The position numbers were made by a program, and so were the translations under genes. The notes under the pieces were generated by a model. The model was not told where the DNA came from. It worked only from the letters and a program-made list of their open reading frames with translations, and searched no databases. Below are positions 24,855-34,442 of a stretch of 54,171 nt of DNA, one piece after another. The DNA is from Gillisella vitis (lineage in GTDB: Bacteria > Pseudomonadota > Alphaproteobacteria > Rhizobiales > Rhizobiaceae), in NCBI RefSeq assembly GCF_001541345.2, contig NZ_LMVL02000013.1, positions 1 to 54,171 on the forward strand, read 5' to 3'. Each line of letters begins with the position of its first letter. The stretch's first letter is position 1.

Positions 24855-25720
24855 TCGGCGGCTTCCTTCTTGCTTCTGGTCTCGATGACCCGGTTATCCA
24901 GCAGCTTGGTCGTGCCGATCTCTACGTAAAGTAGCACCAGAAACGGCTGGTCCAGATGGGGCAGGGTGGCCAGCGTATCGGGGTGACGCACGGCGACCAC
25001 ATCGGGCTTTGCCAACGGCTCGCGGGCAATGAATGCGGCAAGGGTGGCTTCCATCTCCGCCGCATCGGTTACGCCTGCCCGGTATAACCGTTCCGCCTCC
25101 TCCAGCGCTTTCGGCACGATGACGGCGGCGGCGCGCTGCTCCTCGGTCAGATAGACATTGCGTGACGAGCAGGCCAGCCCATCCGCCTCGCGGACGGTTG
25201 CTACCGGCACGACGCGCACCGGCATGGCCAGATCCTCGACCATGCGGCGGATGATCGCCACTTGCTGATAATCCTTCTCGCCAAAATAGGCGGCATCCGG
25301 CTGGACGATGTTGAACAGCTTGGTGACGACGGTTGCCACGCCCGCGAAATGGCCGGGACGGGCCTTGCCCTCCAGCTCACTGCCCAGCCTCGGCAGATCA
25401 ACGACGGTCTCCATCGGGCGCGGATACATGTCGGCCACGCCAGGCGCAAACAGAAAATCGACGCCCGCCGCCTCCAGCATTTCACTGTCACGGGCGAGAT
25501 CGCGGGGATATTTCTCCAGATCTTCGCCCTTGCCGAATTGCAGTGGGTTGACGAAGATCGACACAACGGTCACGGCGTTTTCAGCCCTGGCCTGCGCGAC
25601 CAGCGTCAGGTGACCCTGATGCAGATAGCCCATGGTCGGCACGAAGCCGATGGATTTTCCAGCCTTGCGGCAGGCATCGAGCCTTTGGCGCAGGGCTGCA
25701 ATCGTGTTGATAATCTCCAT
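24851..25720 (-). CDS. panC: pantothenate synthetase PanC
   Basis: It joins pantoate and beta-alanine with ATP to make pantothenate. The 289-residue protein has the nucleotidylyl-transferase HxGH box in PTMGYLHQGHLTLV, and GEKDYQQVAIIRRMV as the pantoate/ATP site. The final catalytic loop is DGLACSSRNVYL. The ATG at 25720 has GGGAGG seven bases upstream; an earlier start at 25783 gives an unrelated leader. It overlaps panB by 4 nt and follows pncA by 43 bp. Confidence 0.97.
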   Translation of the reverse strand: MEIINTIAALRQRLDACRKAGKSIGFVPTMGYLHQGHLTLVAQARAENAVTVVSIFVNPLQFGKGEDLEKYPRDLARDSEMLEAAGVDFLFAPGVADMYPRPMETVVDLPRLGSELEGKARPGHFAGVATVVTKLFNIVQPDAAYFGEKDYQQVAIIRRMVEDLAMPVRVVPVATVREADGLACSSRNVYLTEEQRAAAVIVPKALEEAERLYRAGVTDAAEMEATLAAFIAREPLAKPDVVAVRHPDTLATLPHLDQPFLVLLYVEIGTTKLLDNRVIETRSKKEAAE

Positions 25721-25763
25721 GGCGGCCCTCCCGAACCGATTCTTTTTGCAGCAGCTGATGCTT

Positions 25764-26390
25764 TTAGACGAGGACATCCGCACTGGTGATCAGCCGTGCG
25801 CCATGGGCCTGCATCTCGGCAATCGCCGCCTCCACCGTCTGCGGATCAATGCCCCGGCTGCCATCGATAATCAATCGCACGGTAACACCCGGTAGCATGT
25901 CGAGCGCATCCAGCACGGAGAACTTGACGCAATAATCGGTGGCAAGGCCCATGACATCCAGCTCGGTGATGCCCTTGTCGATCAGCCAGGTGCTAAGGCC
26001 CGTCAGGGCGGTCTGATCGTTGTCGCGCAAGGCCGAATAGCTGTCCACCAACGGGTTCAGTCCCTTTTTCTGCACATGATCGACCCGGGGGAGGTCGAGG
26101 CCGGGGTGAAACTCGGCATCCACTGTCCCCTGTACGCAATGGTCCGGCCACATCATCTGCGGCTTGCCGGAAAGCTCGCCCAGTTCGAAAACCTTGGCGC
26201 CGGGATGCTGGGAGGCAAAGCTGCCATGATTGGCTGGATGCCAATCCTGCGAGGCGACGATCAGGTCATAGGCCCCGCTGGCCATCAGGGCATTGGCGAT
26301 GGGGACGATCTGATCGCCCTCTGCCACCGGCAGATTGCCGCCCGGGCAAAAGCCATTCTGGATATCGATGAGAAGCAGCGCCTTGGTCAT
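25764..26390 (-). CDS. pncA: nicotinamidase PncA
   Basis: It hydrolyses nicotinamide to nicotinic acid for NAD salvage (and deamidates pyrazinamide). The 208-residue isochorismatase-fold protein shows the catalytic Asp in LLLIDIQNGFCPGG and the metal-site stretch VASQDWHPANHGSFA. The lysine is in VQKKGLNPLVDSYSA and the nucleophilic cysteine in GLATDYCVKFSV. The ATG at 26390 has AGGAGGG upstream. It leads the same-strand run with panC and panB, linking NAD salvage and CoA supply. The operon status is inferred from the spacing. Confidence 0.95.
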   Translation of the reverse strand: MTKALLLIDIQNGFCPGGNLPVAEGDQIVPIANALMASGAYDLIVASQDWHPANHGSFASQHPGAKVFELGELSGKPQMMWPDHCVQGTVDAEFHPGLDLPRVDHVQKKGLNPLVDSYSALRDNDQTALTGLSTWLIDKGITELDVMGLATDYCVKFSVLDALDMLPGVTVRLIIDGSRGIDPQTVEAAIAEMQAHGARLITSADVLV

Positions 26391-26574
26391 GATCCCTCCT
26401 GCTGATTTTGCGCCAGACCATGGCAAGGCCGATCGATGCGCGCAAGGGTATGGGTAAGAGTATTTGGTCTCAAAATTTGATTTGCCGGTAAGATCGGTAG
26501 GAACCTAACGGTCGCTCCCGCGTTTGCAGTTCACCTATGCGCAAATTTTTGACGCACCCCCGCTTATTTTCAAC

Positions 26575-28926
26575 ATGCATCGGATTTGTCCTATGATCCT
26601 AATCGTTACAGCGGTCGTTTTCGCCGTCATCGGGCTCGCGCTCGGCGGCGGAGGCGGCTATCTCCTGTCGCTCGGCGGTAGCCCGTTTTACCTCATCGCC
26701 GGTCTTGCCTTCATCCTCGTTGCGCTGCTTCTGGCGATGCGCAAGGCGGCGGCGCTGTGGATCTATGGGCTGTTCATTCTCGGCTGCCTGGGCTGGGCGA
26801 TCTGGGAGGTCGGCTTTGACTGGTGGCAGCTTGGCACACGCGGCGGGCTGGTCATCGTACTTGGCTTCGTGCTGCTTCTGCCTGCCGTCCGCCGCAGGCT
26901 CGGACCGCTGCATCGCCGCGAAGGCGGCATTGCCGCCAGTGCCTGGCCGGTGGCTCTGCCGGTGCTGGTCGCGCTTGTTGTCGCTGGCTATTCGATGACG
27001 CAGGACCCTTACGACAAGCCGGGTACGCTGCCGATGGATGTGGCCAGCGCCACGCCGTCCTATGGCGGCGACATGGCCGATGGCGAATGGCATCAATATG
27101 GCCGCACACCCTATGGCCAGCGCTACTCGCCGCTCACCCAGATCACCACCGATAACGTCAAGACACTGAAGACCGCCTGGACCTACCAGACCGGCGACGT
27201 GAAACAGCCCGGCGATGTCGGCGAGACCACCTATCAGGTGACGCCGCTGAAAGTGGGCGACACACTCTATCTCTGCACGCCGCACAATTGGGCCATCGCC
27301 GTGGATGCGGCGACCGGCAAGCAGAAATGGAAGTATGACCCCAATGTCGGCCTGAACCCGGATCGCCAGCACCAGACCTGCCGTGGCGTCACCTATTATG
27401 CCGACCCCGCCGCTACAGCAGGGGCACCCTGCGCTACCCGCGTCTATCTTCCGACCTCGGATGCGCGGCTGATTGCGCTCGATGCCGCCAATGGCAAGGT
27501 CTGTGAGAGCTTCGCCGACAAGGGGACGCTGCATCTGGAACAGGGCATGCCCTATAATCCGGCTGGCTATTACTATTCCACCTCGCCGCCGGTGATTGCC
27601 GCTGGCAAGATCATTATTGGTGGGGCAGTCAACGACAACTATTCCACCAAGGAGCAATCCGGTGTGATCCGTGCCTTTGACGTCCAGACCGGGGCGCTGG
27701 TGTGGAACTGGGATAGTGGCAATCCGGGCCAGACCCAGCCGCTGCCAGAAGGCCAGACATACACCGCCAATTCGCCGAACAGCTGGTCGGTATTCTCGGT
27801 CGATGAACAGCTGGGGCTCGTCTATATCCCGCTTGGCAATCAGGTGCCGGACCAGTTGGGCATGAACCGCAGCGCCAATGTGGAAAAATATTCCTCCTCC
27901 GTCGTGGCGCTGGACCTCAATACCGGCGCCGACCGCTGGGTGCAGCAATTCGTCCATCACGATCTCTGGGACATGGATGTTCCTGCCCAGCCCGTGCTGC
28001 TGGATATTACCCGCGATGGCACCACCGTTCCCGCGCTCGTTGCCTCCACCAAGCAGGGCGATGTCTATGTGCTGGACCGGCGCACTGGCCAGCCGATCAT
28101 TCCGATCAAGGAACTTCCAGCCCCCGGCGGCACCATCCCCGAAGATCATGCATCACCAACCCAGCCGATTTCCGCCTTAAGCTTCCGCCCACCGAAGCTC
28201 GAAGAGCGCAATATGTGGGGCGTGACGCTGCTCGATCAGCTGGCCTGCCGAATCAAGTTCCACCAGTTGCGCTATGACGGCCAATATACCCCGCCATCGT
28301 TGCAGGGCTCGATCATCTATCCCGGCAATTTCGGTACGTTCAACTGGGGTTCGGTTGCTGTCGATCCGGAAAAACAGGTTATGTTCGGCATGCCGACCTA
28401 TCTGGCCTTCACCTCACAGCTTGTGCCGCGTGATCAGGTTCCGGCCAAGGGGCAAGGCGAAAAAGGCTCGGAACAGGGGCTGAACCGCAATGATGGCGCG
28501 CCTTATGCCGTGAAAATGGGTCCATTCCTGTCGCCCATCGGCGTTCCCTGCCAGGCGCCGCCATGGGGTACGGTTGCCGCCGTCGATCTGAAGACCGGCA
28601 AGATCGCCTATCAGCATCGCAATGGCACTGTGCATGACATGACGCCGCTGCCGCTGCCCTTCAAGGTCGGCGTACCCGGCATCGGCGGGCCGATGATTAC
28701 CAAGGGCGGCGTGGCTTTCCTCGGTGCTGCCGTCGATAATTATCTTCGCGCCTATGACCTCGCCACAGGCAAGGTTCTCTGGGAAGGCCGGCTTCCGGCT
28801 GGCGGCCAGGCGACCCCGATGAGCTACGAGCTGAACGGCAAGCAGTATGTTGTGATGGTCGCAGGCGGTCATGGTTCAATCGGCACCAAGCCGGGGGATT
28901 ATGTGATCGCCTATACGCTGCCCTAG
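26575..28926 (+). CDS. gcd: membrane-bound PQQ-dependent glucose dehydrogenase
   Basis: It oxidises glucose to gluconolactone in the periplasm with PQQ, passing electrons to ubiquinone; the gluconic acid formed can dissolve mineral phosphate. About 783 residues: an N-terminal membrane domain with about five hydrophobic helices (to ~residue 140), then the beta-propeller dehydrogenase domain. The propeller has family motifs such as EWHQYGRTPYGQRYSPL, HHDLWDMDVPAQPVLLDI and LAMGIGG-like C-terminal repeats (VPGIGGPMITKGGVAFLGA). PQQ-ligand regions are intact. The start is uncertain: ATG at 26575 or 26593, neither with a clear ribosome site. No PQQ biosynthesis gene lies nearby, so PQQ must come from elsewhere in the genome or from outside. 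Confidence 0.95.
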   Translation: MHRICPMILIVTAVVFAVIGLALGGGGGYLLSLGGSPFYLIAGLAFILVALLLAMRKAAALWIYGLFILGCLGWAIWEVGFDWWQLGTRGGLVIVLGFVLLLPAVRRRLGPLHRREGGIAASAWPVALPVLVALVVAGYSMTQDPYDKPGTLPMDVASATPSYGGDMADGEWHQYGRTPYGQRYSPLTQITTDNVKTLKTAWTYQTGDVKQPGDVGETTYQVTPLKVGDTLYLCTPHNWAIAVDAATGKQKWKYDPNVGLNPDRQHQTCRGVTYYADPAATAGAPCATRVYLPTSDARLIALDAANGKVCESFADKGTLHLEQGMPYNPAGYYYSTSPPVIAAGKIIIGGAVNDNYSTKEQSGVIRAFDVQTGALVWNWDSGNPGQTQPLPEGQTYTANSPNSWSVFSVDEQLGLVYIPLGNQVPDQLGMNRSANVEKYSSSVVALDLNTGADRWVQQFVHHDLWDMDVPAQPVLLDITRDGTTVPALVASTKQGDVYVLDRRTGQPIIPIKELPAPGGTIPEDHASPTQPISALSFRPPKLEERNMWGVTLLDQLACRIKFHQLRYDGQYTPPSLQGSIIYPGNFGTFNWGSVAVDPEKQVMFGMPTYLAFTSQLVPRDQVPAKGQGEKGSEQGLNRNDGAPYAVKMGPFLSPIGVPCQAPPWGTVAAVDLKTGKIAYQHRNGTVHDMTPLPLPFKVGVPGIGGPMITKGGVAFLGAAVDNYLRAYDLATGKVLWEGRLPAGGQATPMSYELNGKQYVVMVAGGHGSIGTKPGDYVIAYTLP

Positions 28927-28960
28927 CCGCTCCGCCCCATAATCGCCGCTGACTGGCTGT

Positions 28961-29034
28961 AAATGGCGATGTCTGTGCTTACCTAGGCTCACGTACATGA
29001 GTACGCTCGGCTCCGGTTCTCGACATCACCATTT
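28961..29034. repeat. nested inverted repeat downstream of gcd
   Basis: Outer arms AAATGGCGATGTC (28961-28973) and GACATCACCATTT (29022-29034) pair with one mismatch. An inner CGTAC/GTACG (28992-28996, 29001-29005) forms a second stem. This could be a small mobile-repeat or cruciform unit; no known family is claimed. Confidence 0.45.
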
Positions 29035-29107
29035 TCGCCACGTCATCGGCAATTCTGGAACGAACCGGCACCTCGCATTCCGCAAATACAAAATATTATA
29101 AAATCTC

Positions 29108-29144
29108 ACCCCTGCCGGTTTTCACCGGGAGGGGTCTTCTTTTG
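29108..29144 (+). terminator. intrinsic terminator downstream of gcd
   Basis: ACCCCTGCCGGT (29108-29119) pairs with ACCGGGAGGGGT (29124-29135) with one mismatch, followed by CTTCTTTT. It is ~180 bp past the gcd stop and ends the transcription unit. Confidence 0.75.
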
Positions 29145-29234
29145 GAACAATTGATTCAAATGTCCTTCCGCTACGGCAACCAAACCTTAACCATGAAGCC
29201 GTAAAACGAATCATCAGTATAAAGGATGGTTCGG

Positions 29235-29516
29235 ATGCCCAACACTGCCGCCAAGCTTGAACCCGTCGTCTCGACGCTGGCTTTCTTCCCGCTGGCCAGC
29301 CGCCGTGACATGGTGCGTGGTGCCGCCGTGACGCTGGACCGCCTGCAAGGCAACGATGCCACCATCTACTGGCGCGCCACCTGCCGCCAGCTCGGTGCCG
29401 AACTCCTCGATCTCGGCTGCCCCGAAGACGTGATGCGTGGCGAGATCATGAATTTCCAGGACGCCGTGCAAATGGAACTGATGTGGCTGCATCGGAATGA
29501 GGAAGCGCGGGGCTGA
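29235..29516 (+). CDS. small protein resembling the DUF6074 family
   Basis: This 93-residue cytoplasmic protein has a pattern like rhizobial DUF6074 proteins: FFPLASRRDMVRGAAVTLDR, an IYWRATCRQLGAEL stretch, and MNFQDAVQMELMW near the C-terminus. Function is unknown. The ATG at 29235 has AAGGA seven bases upstream; an ATG at 29226 would be too near that site. The family name is from memory of the motif, so treat it as likely rather than proven. Confidence 0.7.
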   Translation: MPNTAAKLEPVVSTLAFFPLASRRDMVRGAAVTLDRLQGNDATIYWRATCRQLGAELLDLGCPEDVMRGEIMNFQDAVQMELMWLHRNEEARG

Positions 29517-29690
29517 GCTTGCACTGGCGGCGGGGTTTTAAGTTGACGCCTGCCATGGGTTGACAGGGATTACGCCCAGTCCAAAAATTCTAACCGCTGG
29601 TTTAGGAAAAATCGACATCACGGGTCGTAAGCTCGATCAGTCCAAAGGCAATGAAACGTCAATCAGATGCTTTGCCTCACATCGGATCAC

Positions 29691-30443
29691 TTAGCTTGTC
29701 TTTAAAAAGAAATCGCGTAAGGCGGCAACGAAGGCTGCGTGATTGTCGAGCATCATGTTATGGCCAGCCTCTGGAATTGTAACGACCGGCAGGCTGGCGG
29801 CGCGGATTTGGTCCTGGCAATGCGGATTGGGTGTTTTGGCTCCGACGATAATCAGCCGTGGCATGGTCAGCCCAAGCAGCCGCTCGCAAAGATCGTCCGG
29901 CATGTTCTTTCCAAGCGAATGCTCGCTGCGATACATGGCAACCGGGTCGGCGTTCCGCATCGTTGCTGGCCATACATCGCCAACGGAGGTCAAAGCATTG
30001 GCAAAGCCCTGCTCAATAAAGGCGTGTTCGGTATAAGCCTCGGCACGGAGCCGGGGAGTGGGCGTCAGGCTTGGCTCGCATAGAACCAGAGAACCGACAA
30101 GATCCGGCCTTGACGACGCGAGCGCAACGGCAATAGAGCCGCCCATGCTATGGGCGACGATGTCAACATTCGACAAGCCAAGGTCGTCGAGCAACCGTGC
30201 CAGGCTTTGTGCCTGACGATCAATGGTATAGTCGTAATCTTGGGGCCGATCGCTGATGCCGAAGCTGAGCAGATCAATGAGCAGGCTTCTTTGGCCGACG
30301 AGCAACGGATCTGCCGCACTTGCCGTGAAATAGGCGAGCGAGGAGCTTCCAAGGCCATGGATGAAGATCCGCACTGGCTCTCGTCCTGCCAGTTCGACAT
30401 AGCCGATCCGCGCGCCGGTATCTGTAACAGCAACATGCTTCAT
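29691..30443 (-). CDS. alpha/beta hydrolase
   Basis: This is a 250-residue hydrolase with the oxyanion strand RIFIHGLGSSSLAYF. The nucleophile elbow is VAHSMGGSIAVAL, and the C-terminal histidine is in IPEAGHNMMLDNHAAFVAAL. The acid is likely the aspartate in the strand before it. Substrate is unknown; the general plan is that of esterases, lipases and haloalkane-dehalogenase relatives. It begins 3 nt after the helicase stop on the minus strand, so it is probably read from the helicase transcript, although the functions are unrelated. Confidence 0.87.
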   Translation of the reverse strand: MKHVAVTDTGARIGYVELAGREPVRIFIHGLGSSSLAYFTASAADPLLVGQRSLLIDLLSFGISDRPQDYDYTIDRQAQSLARLLDDLGLSNVDIVAHSMGGSIAVALASSRPDLVGSLVLCEPSLTPTPRLRAEAYTEHAFIEQGFANALTSVGDVWPATMRNADPVAMYRSEHSLGKNMPDDLCERLLGLTMPRLIIVGAKTPNPHCQDQIRAASLPVVTIPEAGHNMMLDNHAAFVAALRDFFLKTS

Positions 30444-30446
30444 GGC

Positions 30447-32969
30447 TCAAGCCCGCTCCACAAACCCATCGAGCACCCGCTTTTGCCCAGCTCGATCAAA
30501 ATCAATCGTCAGCTTATTCCCCTCGACGACAGACACATTGCCGTTGCCGAACTTGATATGAAAAACCCGGTCGCCGACGGTGAATTTTGATGGTTCGGTG
30601 CTGGTGGATTTGGCGACCAACTGGCCGTCGATGGTTTGGCCGCGGGGGCCGCTTTCGCCGTAGCCGATGCGTTCGACCGCGTGGCCGGAGCGGCTGCCCC
30701 AGTTTTCGCGGGTGGCGTCGGTTTTGTTGGCCTGGGCGCGTTTCCAGCCGGGGGTGGAATAGGAATTGGCAAACGGTTCCTGTTTGTCAAAGCGGGACTG
30801 GCCGTAGCCGCCGCGTCCATAGCCGCCATAGCTGGTTTCCACTTCTGCCACTTCCACATGGGCGGGCGGTAGTTCATCCAGGAAGCGCGACGGCATGGTC
30901 GATTGCCACAGGCCATGAATGCGCCGGTTGGAGACGAACCACAGGTGGCAGCGGCGCTTGGCGCGCGTCAGGCCGACATAGGCCAGCCGCCGTTCTTCCT
31001 CCAGCGCGGCGCGTCCGCCTTCATCAAGAGCGCGCTGATGCGGAAACAGGCCTTCTTCCCAGCCGGGCAGGAACACCGTTTCGAATTCCAGCCCCTTGGC
31101 GGAATGCAGCGTCATGATTGAAACGGCGTCGAGATTTTCGTTGGTCTCGGCATCCATCACCAGCGAGACATGCTCCATGAAGCTGCGCATGCTCTCGAAG
31201 GCTTCCATCGAGCGGATCAGTTCCTTCAGGTTTTCCAGCCGCCCCGGCGCTTCCGTCGATTTGTCGTTCTGCCACATGGCCGTATAGCCGCTTTCGTCGA
31301 GGATCTGCTCGGCAAGTTCGGTATGCGGCGTGTTTTCCAGCAGATCCTGCCAGCGGCGGAAATCCGTCACCACATCAAACAGCGCCTTGCGCGCCTTCGG
31401 CTTCAGTTCGTCGGTCTCGATAATGTCGGAGGCCGCCGCCAGCATCGGAATATCGCGTGTACGGGCATAGTCATGCAGGGTGCGCACGGTGGTGTCGCCT
31501 AACCCACGCTTTGGCGTATTAACGATCCGCTCGAAGGCCAGATCGTCGGCGGGCTGGCAGACCATGCGGAAATAGGCCATGGCATCGCGGATTTCCAACC
31601 GCTCGTAAAAGCGCGGACCGCCGATGACCCGGTAATTCAGCCCAAGCGTCACGAACCGGTCTTCAAACTCGCGCATCTGGAAGGAAGCGCGCACCAGAAT
31701 GGCCATGTCGTTGAGCTTATGCTGGTTGCGTTGCAGCTGCTCGATTTCCTCGCCAACGGCACGCGCTTCCTCCTCCGAATCCCATGCGGCATGCACCACG
31801 ACTTTCTCGTCGTTCGGATCAACCCGGTCGGTAAACAGCGTCTTACCCAGACGCCCCTCGTTATGGGCAATCAGGAACCCGGCGGCACCGAGAATATGCT
31901 CCGTCGAGCGGTAATTGCGCTCCAGCTTGATGACTTTGGCGCCCGGAAAATCTTTTTCAAAACGCAGGATGTTGTCCACTTCGGCCCCACGCCAGCCATA
32001 GATCGACTGGTCATCATCACCAACGCAGCAAATATTCACCGTGCCGTTTGTGACCTTGCCATCAGCGGTTCTGCTGCTGGGCCGCTGCGCCAACAGCCGC
32101 AGCCACATATATTGCGCCGTGTTGGTGTCCTGATACTCATCGACAAGAATATAGCGGAAGCGCTGGTGATAGTCCTTCAGCACATCCGGATTGGCGCGGA
32201 ACATGCGGATCGGGTGCAGCAGAAGATCACCGAAATCGCAGGCATTCAGGCTTTTCAGCCGGGCCTGGTAGGCGGCGTAAAGCTCGCGGCCCTTGCCATT
32301 GCCAAAGGCGCGGGCATCCCCCTCGGGAATCTGCGCCGGGTCGAGACCCTTGTTTTTCCAGCCGTCGATCATTCCGGCAAACATCTTGGCGGGCCAGCGC
32401 TTGTCGTCCAGCCCTTCGGCCTGGATGATCTGCTTGATCAGCCGCACCACGTCATCGGTATCGAGAATGGTGAAATCCGATGTCAGGCCGACCAGTTCGG
32501 CATGACGGCGCAAAAGCTTGACACCGATGGAGTGGAACGTGCCAAGCCACGGCATGCCCTCGACAGCGCCACCAACCAGAACGCCAACGCGCTCCTTCAT
32601 CTCGCGGGCCGCCTTGTTGGTGAAGGTGACGGAGAGGATCTGGCTGGGGAAAGCGCGGCCAGTGGCCAGAATATGGGCGATACGAGTGGTCAATACCCGT
32701 GTCTTGCCGGTGCCGGCACCCGCCAGCACCAGAACGGGACCGTCAAGGGTTTCCACCGCTTCACGCTGTTCCGGGTTAAGGCCGGAGAGATAATCCGGAT
32801 TGCGGTTCTGGTCGCGCGCCGCCATGGCCCGCGCAGCGATGCCCAATCCGCCGCCCGCAGGCGTCGTGGTTTCCTTTTCCGGCGTAGCCGTGCCTTTCGC
32901 TCCTTTTGCGGAGGTGCGGGGTGCAGGCTCTTCGTCGAAGAAGGGAATATCGTCAAAACCGTTGCTCAT
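30447..32969 (-). CDS. uvrD: UvrD/PcrA-type superfamily 1 DNA helicase
   Basis: This ATP-dependent 3'-5' DNA helicase acts in nucleotide excision and mismatch repair and in displacing RecA or RNA polymerase. The 840-residue protein has LAGAGTGKTRVLTTRI (Walker A), LVDEYQDTN, GDDDQSIYGWRGAE, LERNYRS, MTLHSAKGLEF and AYVGLTRAKRR. At the C-terminus is a PcrA-like tail in which the last ~43 residues are the conserved VGDRVFHIKFGNG fold, which binds RNA polymerase in known PcrA. I use the ATG at 32969; the first ~62 residues of a longer frame to 33155 look non-coding. The hydrolase gene follows by 3 nt. Confidence 0.95.
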   Translation of the reverse strand: MSNGFDDIPFFDEEPAPRTSAKGAKGTATPEKETTTPAGGGLGIAARAMAARDQNRNPDYLSGLNPEQREAVETLDGPVLVLAGAGTGKTRVLTTRIAHILATGRAFPSQILSVTFTNKAAREMKERVGVLVGGAVEGMPWLGTFHSIGVKLLRRHAELVGLTSDFTILDTDDVVRLIKQIIQAEGLDDKRWPAKMFAGMIDGWKNKGLDPAQIPEGDARAFGNGKGRELYAAYQARLKSLNACDFGDLLLHPIRMFRANPDVLKDYHQRFRYILVDEYQDTNTAQYMWLRLLAQRPSSRTADGKVTNGTVNICCVGDDDQSIYGWRGAEVDNILRFEKDFPGAKVIKLERNYRSTEHILGAAGFLIAHNEGRLGKTLFTDRVDPNDEKVVVHAAWDSEEEARAVGEEIEQLQRNQHKLNDMAILVRASFQMREFEDRFVTLGLNYRVIGGPRFYERLEIRDAMAYFRMVCQPADDLAFERIVNTPKRGLGDTTVRTLHDYARTRDIPMLAAASDIIETDELKPKARKALFDVVTDFRRWQDLLENTPHTELAEQILDESGYTAMWQNDKSTEAPGRLENLKELIRSMEAFESMRSFMEHVSLVMDAETNENLDAVSIMTLHSAKGLEFETVFLPGWEEGLFPHQRALDEGGRAALEEERRLAYVGLTRAKRRCHLWFVSNRRIHGLWQSTMPSRFLDELPPAHVEVAEVETSYGGYGRGGYGQSRFDKQEPFANSYSTPGWKRAQANKTDATRENWGSRSGHAVERIGYGESGPRGQTIDGQLVAKSTSTEPSKFTVGDRVFHIKFGNGNVSVVEGNKLTIDFDRAGQKRVLDGFVERA

Positions 32970-33190
32970 GCCCCTCAATGTAGTGATTCTACTCCGAAAG
33001 GCCAGTGAAAACGTTCTTGTTTCATTCCAATTCCGGCAAAGCGCAATCCAAATTCTGGAAAATCGGGCAGAAAAGCCTGGCGAAGATAGCTCCCTTAAAA
33101 GTTGGGGGTGGGAGGTCGCGGCACGGGGTGGATGCCTGAGATTATTCTCTTTCAATCACAGGCGCGTGAGAAGACTTGCTGCGCGGATTC

Positions 33191-33208
33191 CTGTCACGAA
33201 AGCTTCAT
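33191..33208 (+). promoter_or_regulatory. Pho box upstream of pstS
   Basis: Two 7-mers, CTGTCAC and GCTTCAT, are separated by GAAA: the arrangement of a PhoB box (CTGTCAT-N4-CTGTCAT type). It lies 86 bp before the pstS start. Presumed PhoB binding is inferred from the motif and from the gene it precedes. Confidence 0.75.
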
Positions 33209-33293
33209 GGAAGCGACTTACGCCAATTCCAGTGTCGCTCGAAAAGCCGCTGGGGCTTTGAGAGATTGCTCGACGAACACGGGGATTATTCCG

Positions 33294-34343
33294 ATGACTT
33301 TCATGAAAAAGATCGCCACGGGTGCGGCGCTTGCCGCCTTTTCGGTCGCCTTTACCGGTGCGGCTTTTGCCGCCGATATTTCCGGTGCCGGTTCCAGCTT
33401 CATCTACCCTGTGTTTTCCAAATGGGGTGAAGCCTATAAGGCCAAGACTGGCATCAGCCTGAATTACCAGTCCATCGGCTCCGGCGGCGGCATCAAGCAG
33501 GTTGAAGCCAAGACCGTGACCTTCGGCGCTACCGACAAGCCGCTGAGCGACGAGGAACTCACCAAGAACGGCCTGACCCAGTTTCCGATGGTGATGGGCG
33601 GCATCGTGCCGATGTATAATATCGAAGGCGTCAAGCCGGGCGAACTGGTGCTGGACGGCAAGGCGCTCGAAGCCATTTACATGGGCACGATCACCAAGTG
33701 GAACGACCCGGCGATTGCAGCCCTCAACAAGGGCGTTAAGCTGCCCGACCAGGCCATCGTTGTCGTTCATCGTGCCGATGGCTCCGGCACGACCTTCAAT
33801 TTCACCGATTACCTCAGCAAGGTTTCCGCCGAGTGGAAGAGCAAGATCGGTTCCGACACTGCTGTTGAATGGCCGGTTGGTATCGGTGCCAAGGGGTCTG
33901 AAGGCGTTGCCAATACGGTCAAGCAGACCGCTGGCGCTATCGGCTATAACGAATATGCCTATGTGATCCAGAACAAGCTTGGCTATGCCAAGATGAAGAA
34001 CGACGCCGGTAAGGTGGTCGAGCCTTCACTGGACAGCTTTGCTGCCGCCGCTGCCAATGCCGATTGGGCCGGTGCCAAGAATTTCAACGTCGTCATCACC
34101 AATCAGCCCGGCGAAAAGAGCTGGCCGATTGCTGCTTCCACCTGGGTGCTGATCCATAAGGACCCTGTCGACAAGGACGCGACCGAAGCCGCGCTGAAGT
34201 TCTTCGCCTGGGCCTACAAGGATGGCACCGGTGAAGCCAAGGCGTTGGAATATGTCGCTATTCCAAAGCCGGTGGTGAAGCTGATCGAAAACTCCTGGGA
34301 CAACATCCAGAAGGACGGCAAGCCGGTCTTCAAGGCGATGTAA
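33294..34343 (+). CDS. pstS: phosphate ABC transporter substrate-binding protein PstS
   Basis: This is a periplasmic high-affinity phosphate-binding protein of 349 residues. A signal peptide (KKIATGAALAAFSVAFTGAAFA) is cleaved near AFA. The mature start DISGAGSSFIYPVFSKWGEAY carries the phosphate-site segment. GSGGGIKQVEAKTVTFGATDKPL and HRADGSGTTFNFTDYL complete it. The ATG at 33294 (MTF) or 33303 (M) both precede the signal. It is the first gene of pstSCAB, behind a Pho box. A hairpin after the stop may raise its relative output. Confidence 0.97.
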   Translation: MTFMKKIATGAALAAFSVAFTGAAFAADISGAGSSFIYPVFSKWGEAYKAKTGISLNYQSIGSGGGIKQVEAKTVTFGATDKPLSDEELTKNGLTQFPMVMGGIVPMYNIEGVKPGELVLDGKALEAIYMGTITKWNDPAIAALNKGVKLPDQAIVVVHRADGSGTTFNFTDYLSKVSAEWKSKIGSDTAVEWPVGIGAKGSEGVANTVKQTAGAIGYNEYAYVIQNKLGYAKMKNDAGKVVEPSLDSFAAAAANADWAGAKNFNVVITNQPGEKSWPIAASTWVLIHKDPVDKDATEAALKFFAWAYKDGTGEAKALEYVAIPKPVVKLIENSWDNIQKDGKPVFKAM

Positions 34344-34366
34344 TCGCCGTTCGTCTTTCCTCGCCA

Positions 34367-34397
34367 AAAACAGCGGACGGTCATCGCCCGCTGTTTT
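34367..34397 (+). terminator. hairpin in the pstS-pstC gap (partial terminator or mRNA stabiliser)
   Basis: AAAACAGCGG (34367-34376) pairs perfectly with CCGCTGTTTT (34388-34397) across an 11-nt loop. It falls between pstS and pstC, where stem-loops are known to favour higher expression of the binding protein. It is not followed by a long U tract. Confidence 0.5.
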
Positions 34398-34442
34398 CAT
34401 ATCTGAAACACGCCGCTGCCTTGTCCCTTCGGAAAGCTCTGC

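Noticed and set aside
26599..28149. 516-residue open frame on the minus strand
   Set aside because: Antisense of the glucose dehydrogenase gene; composition is a histidine/arginine-rich artefact.
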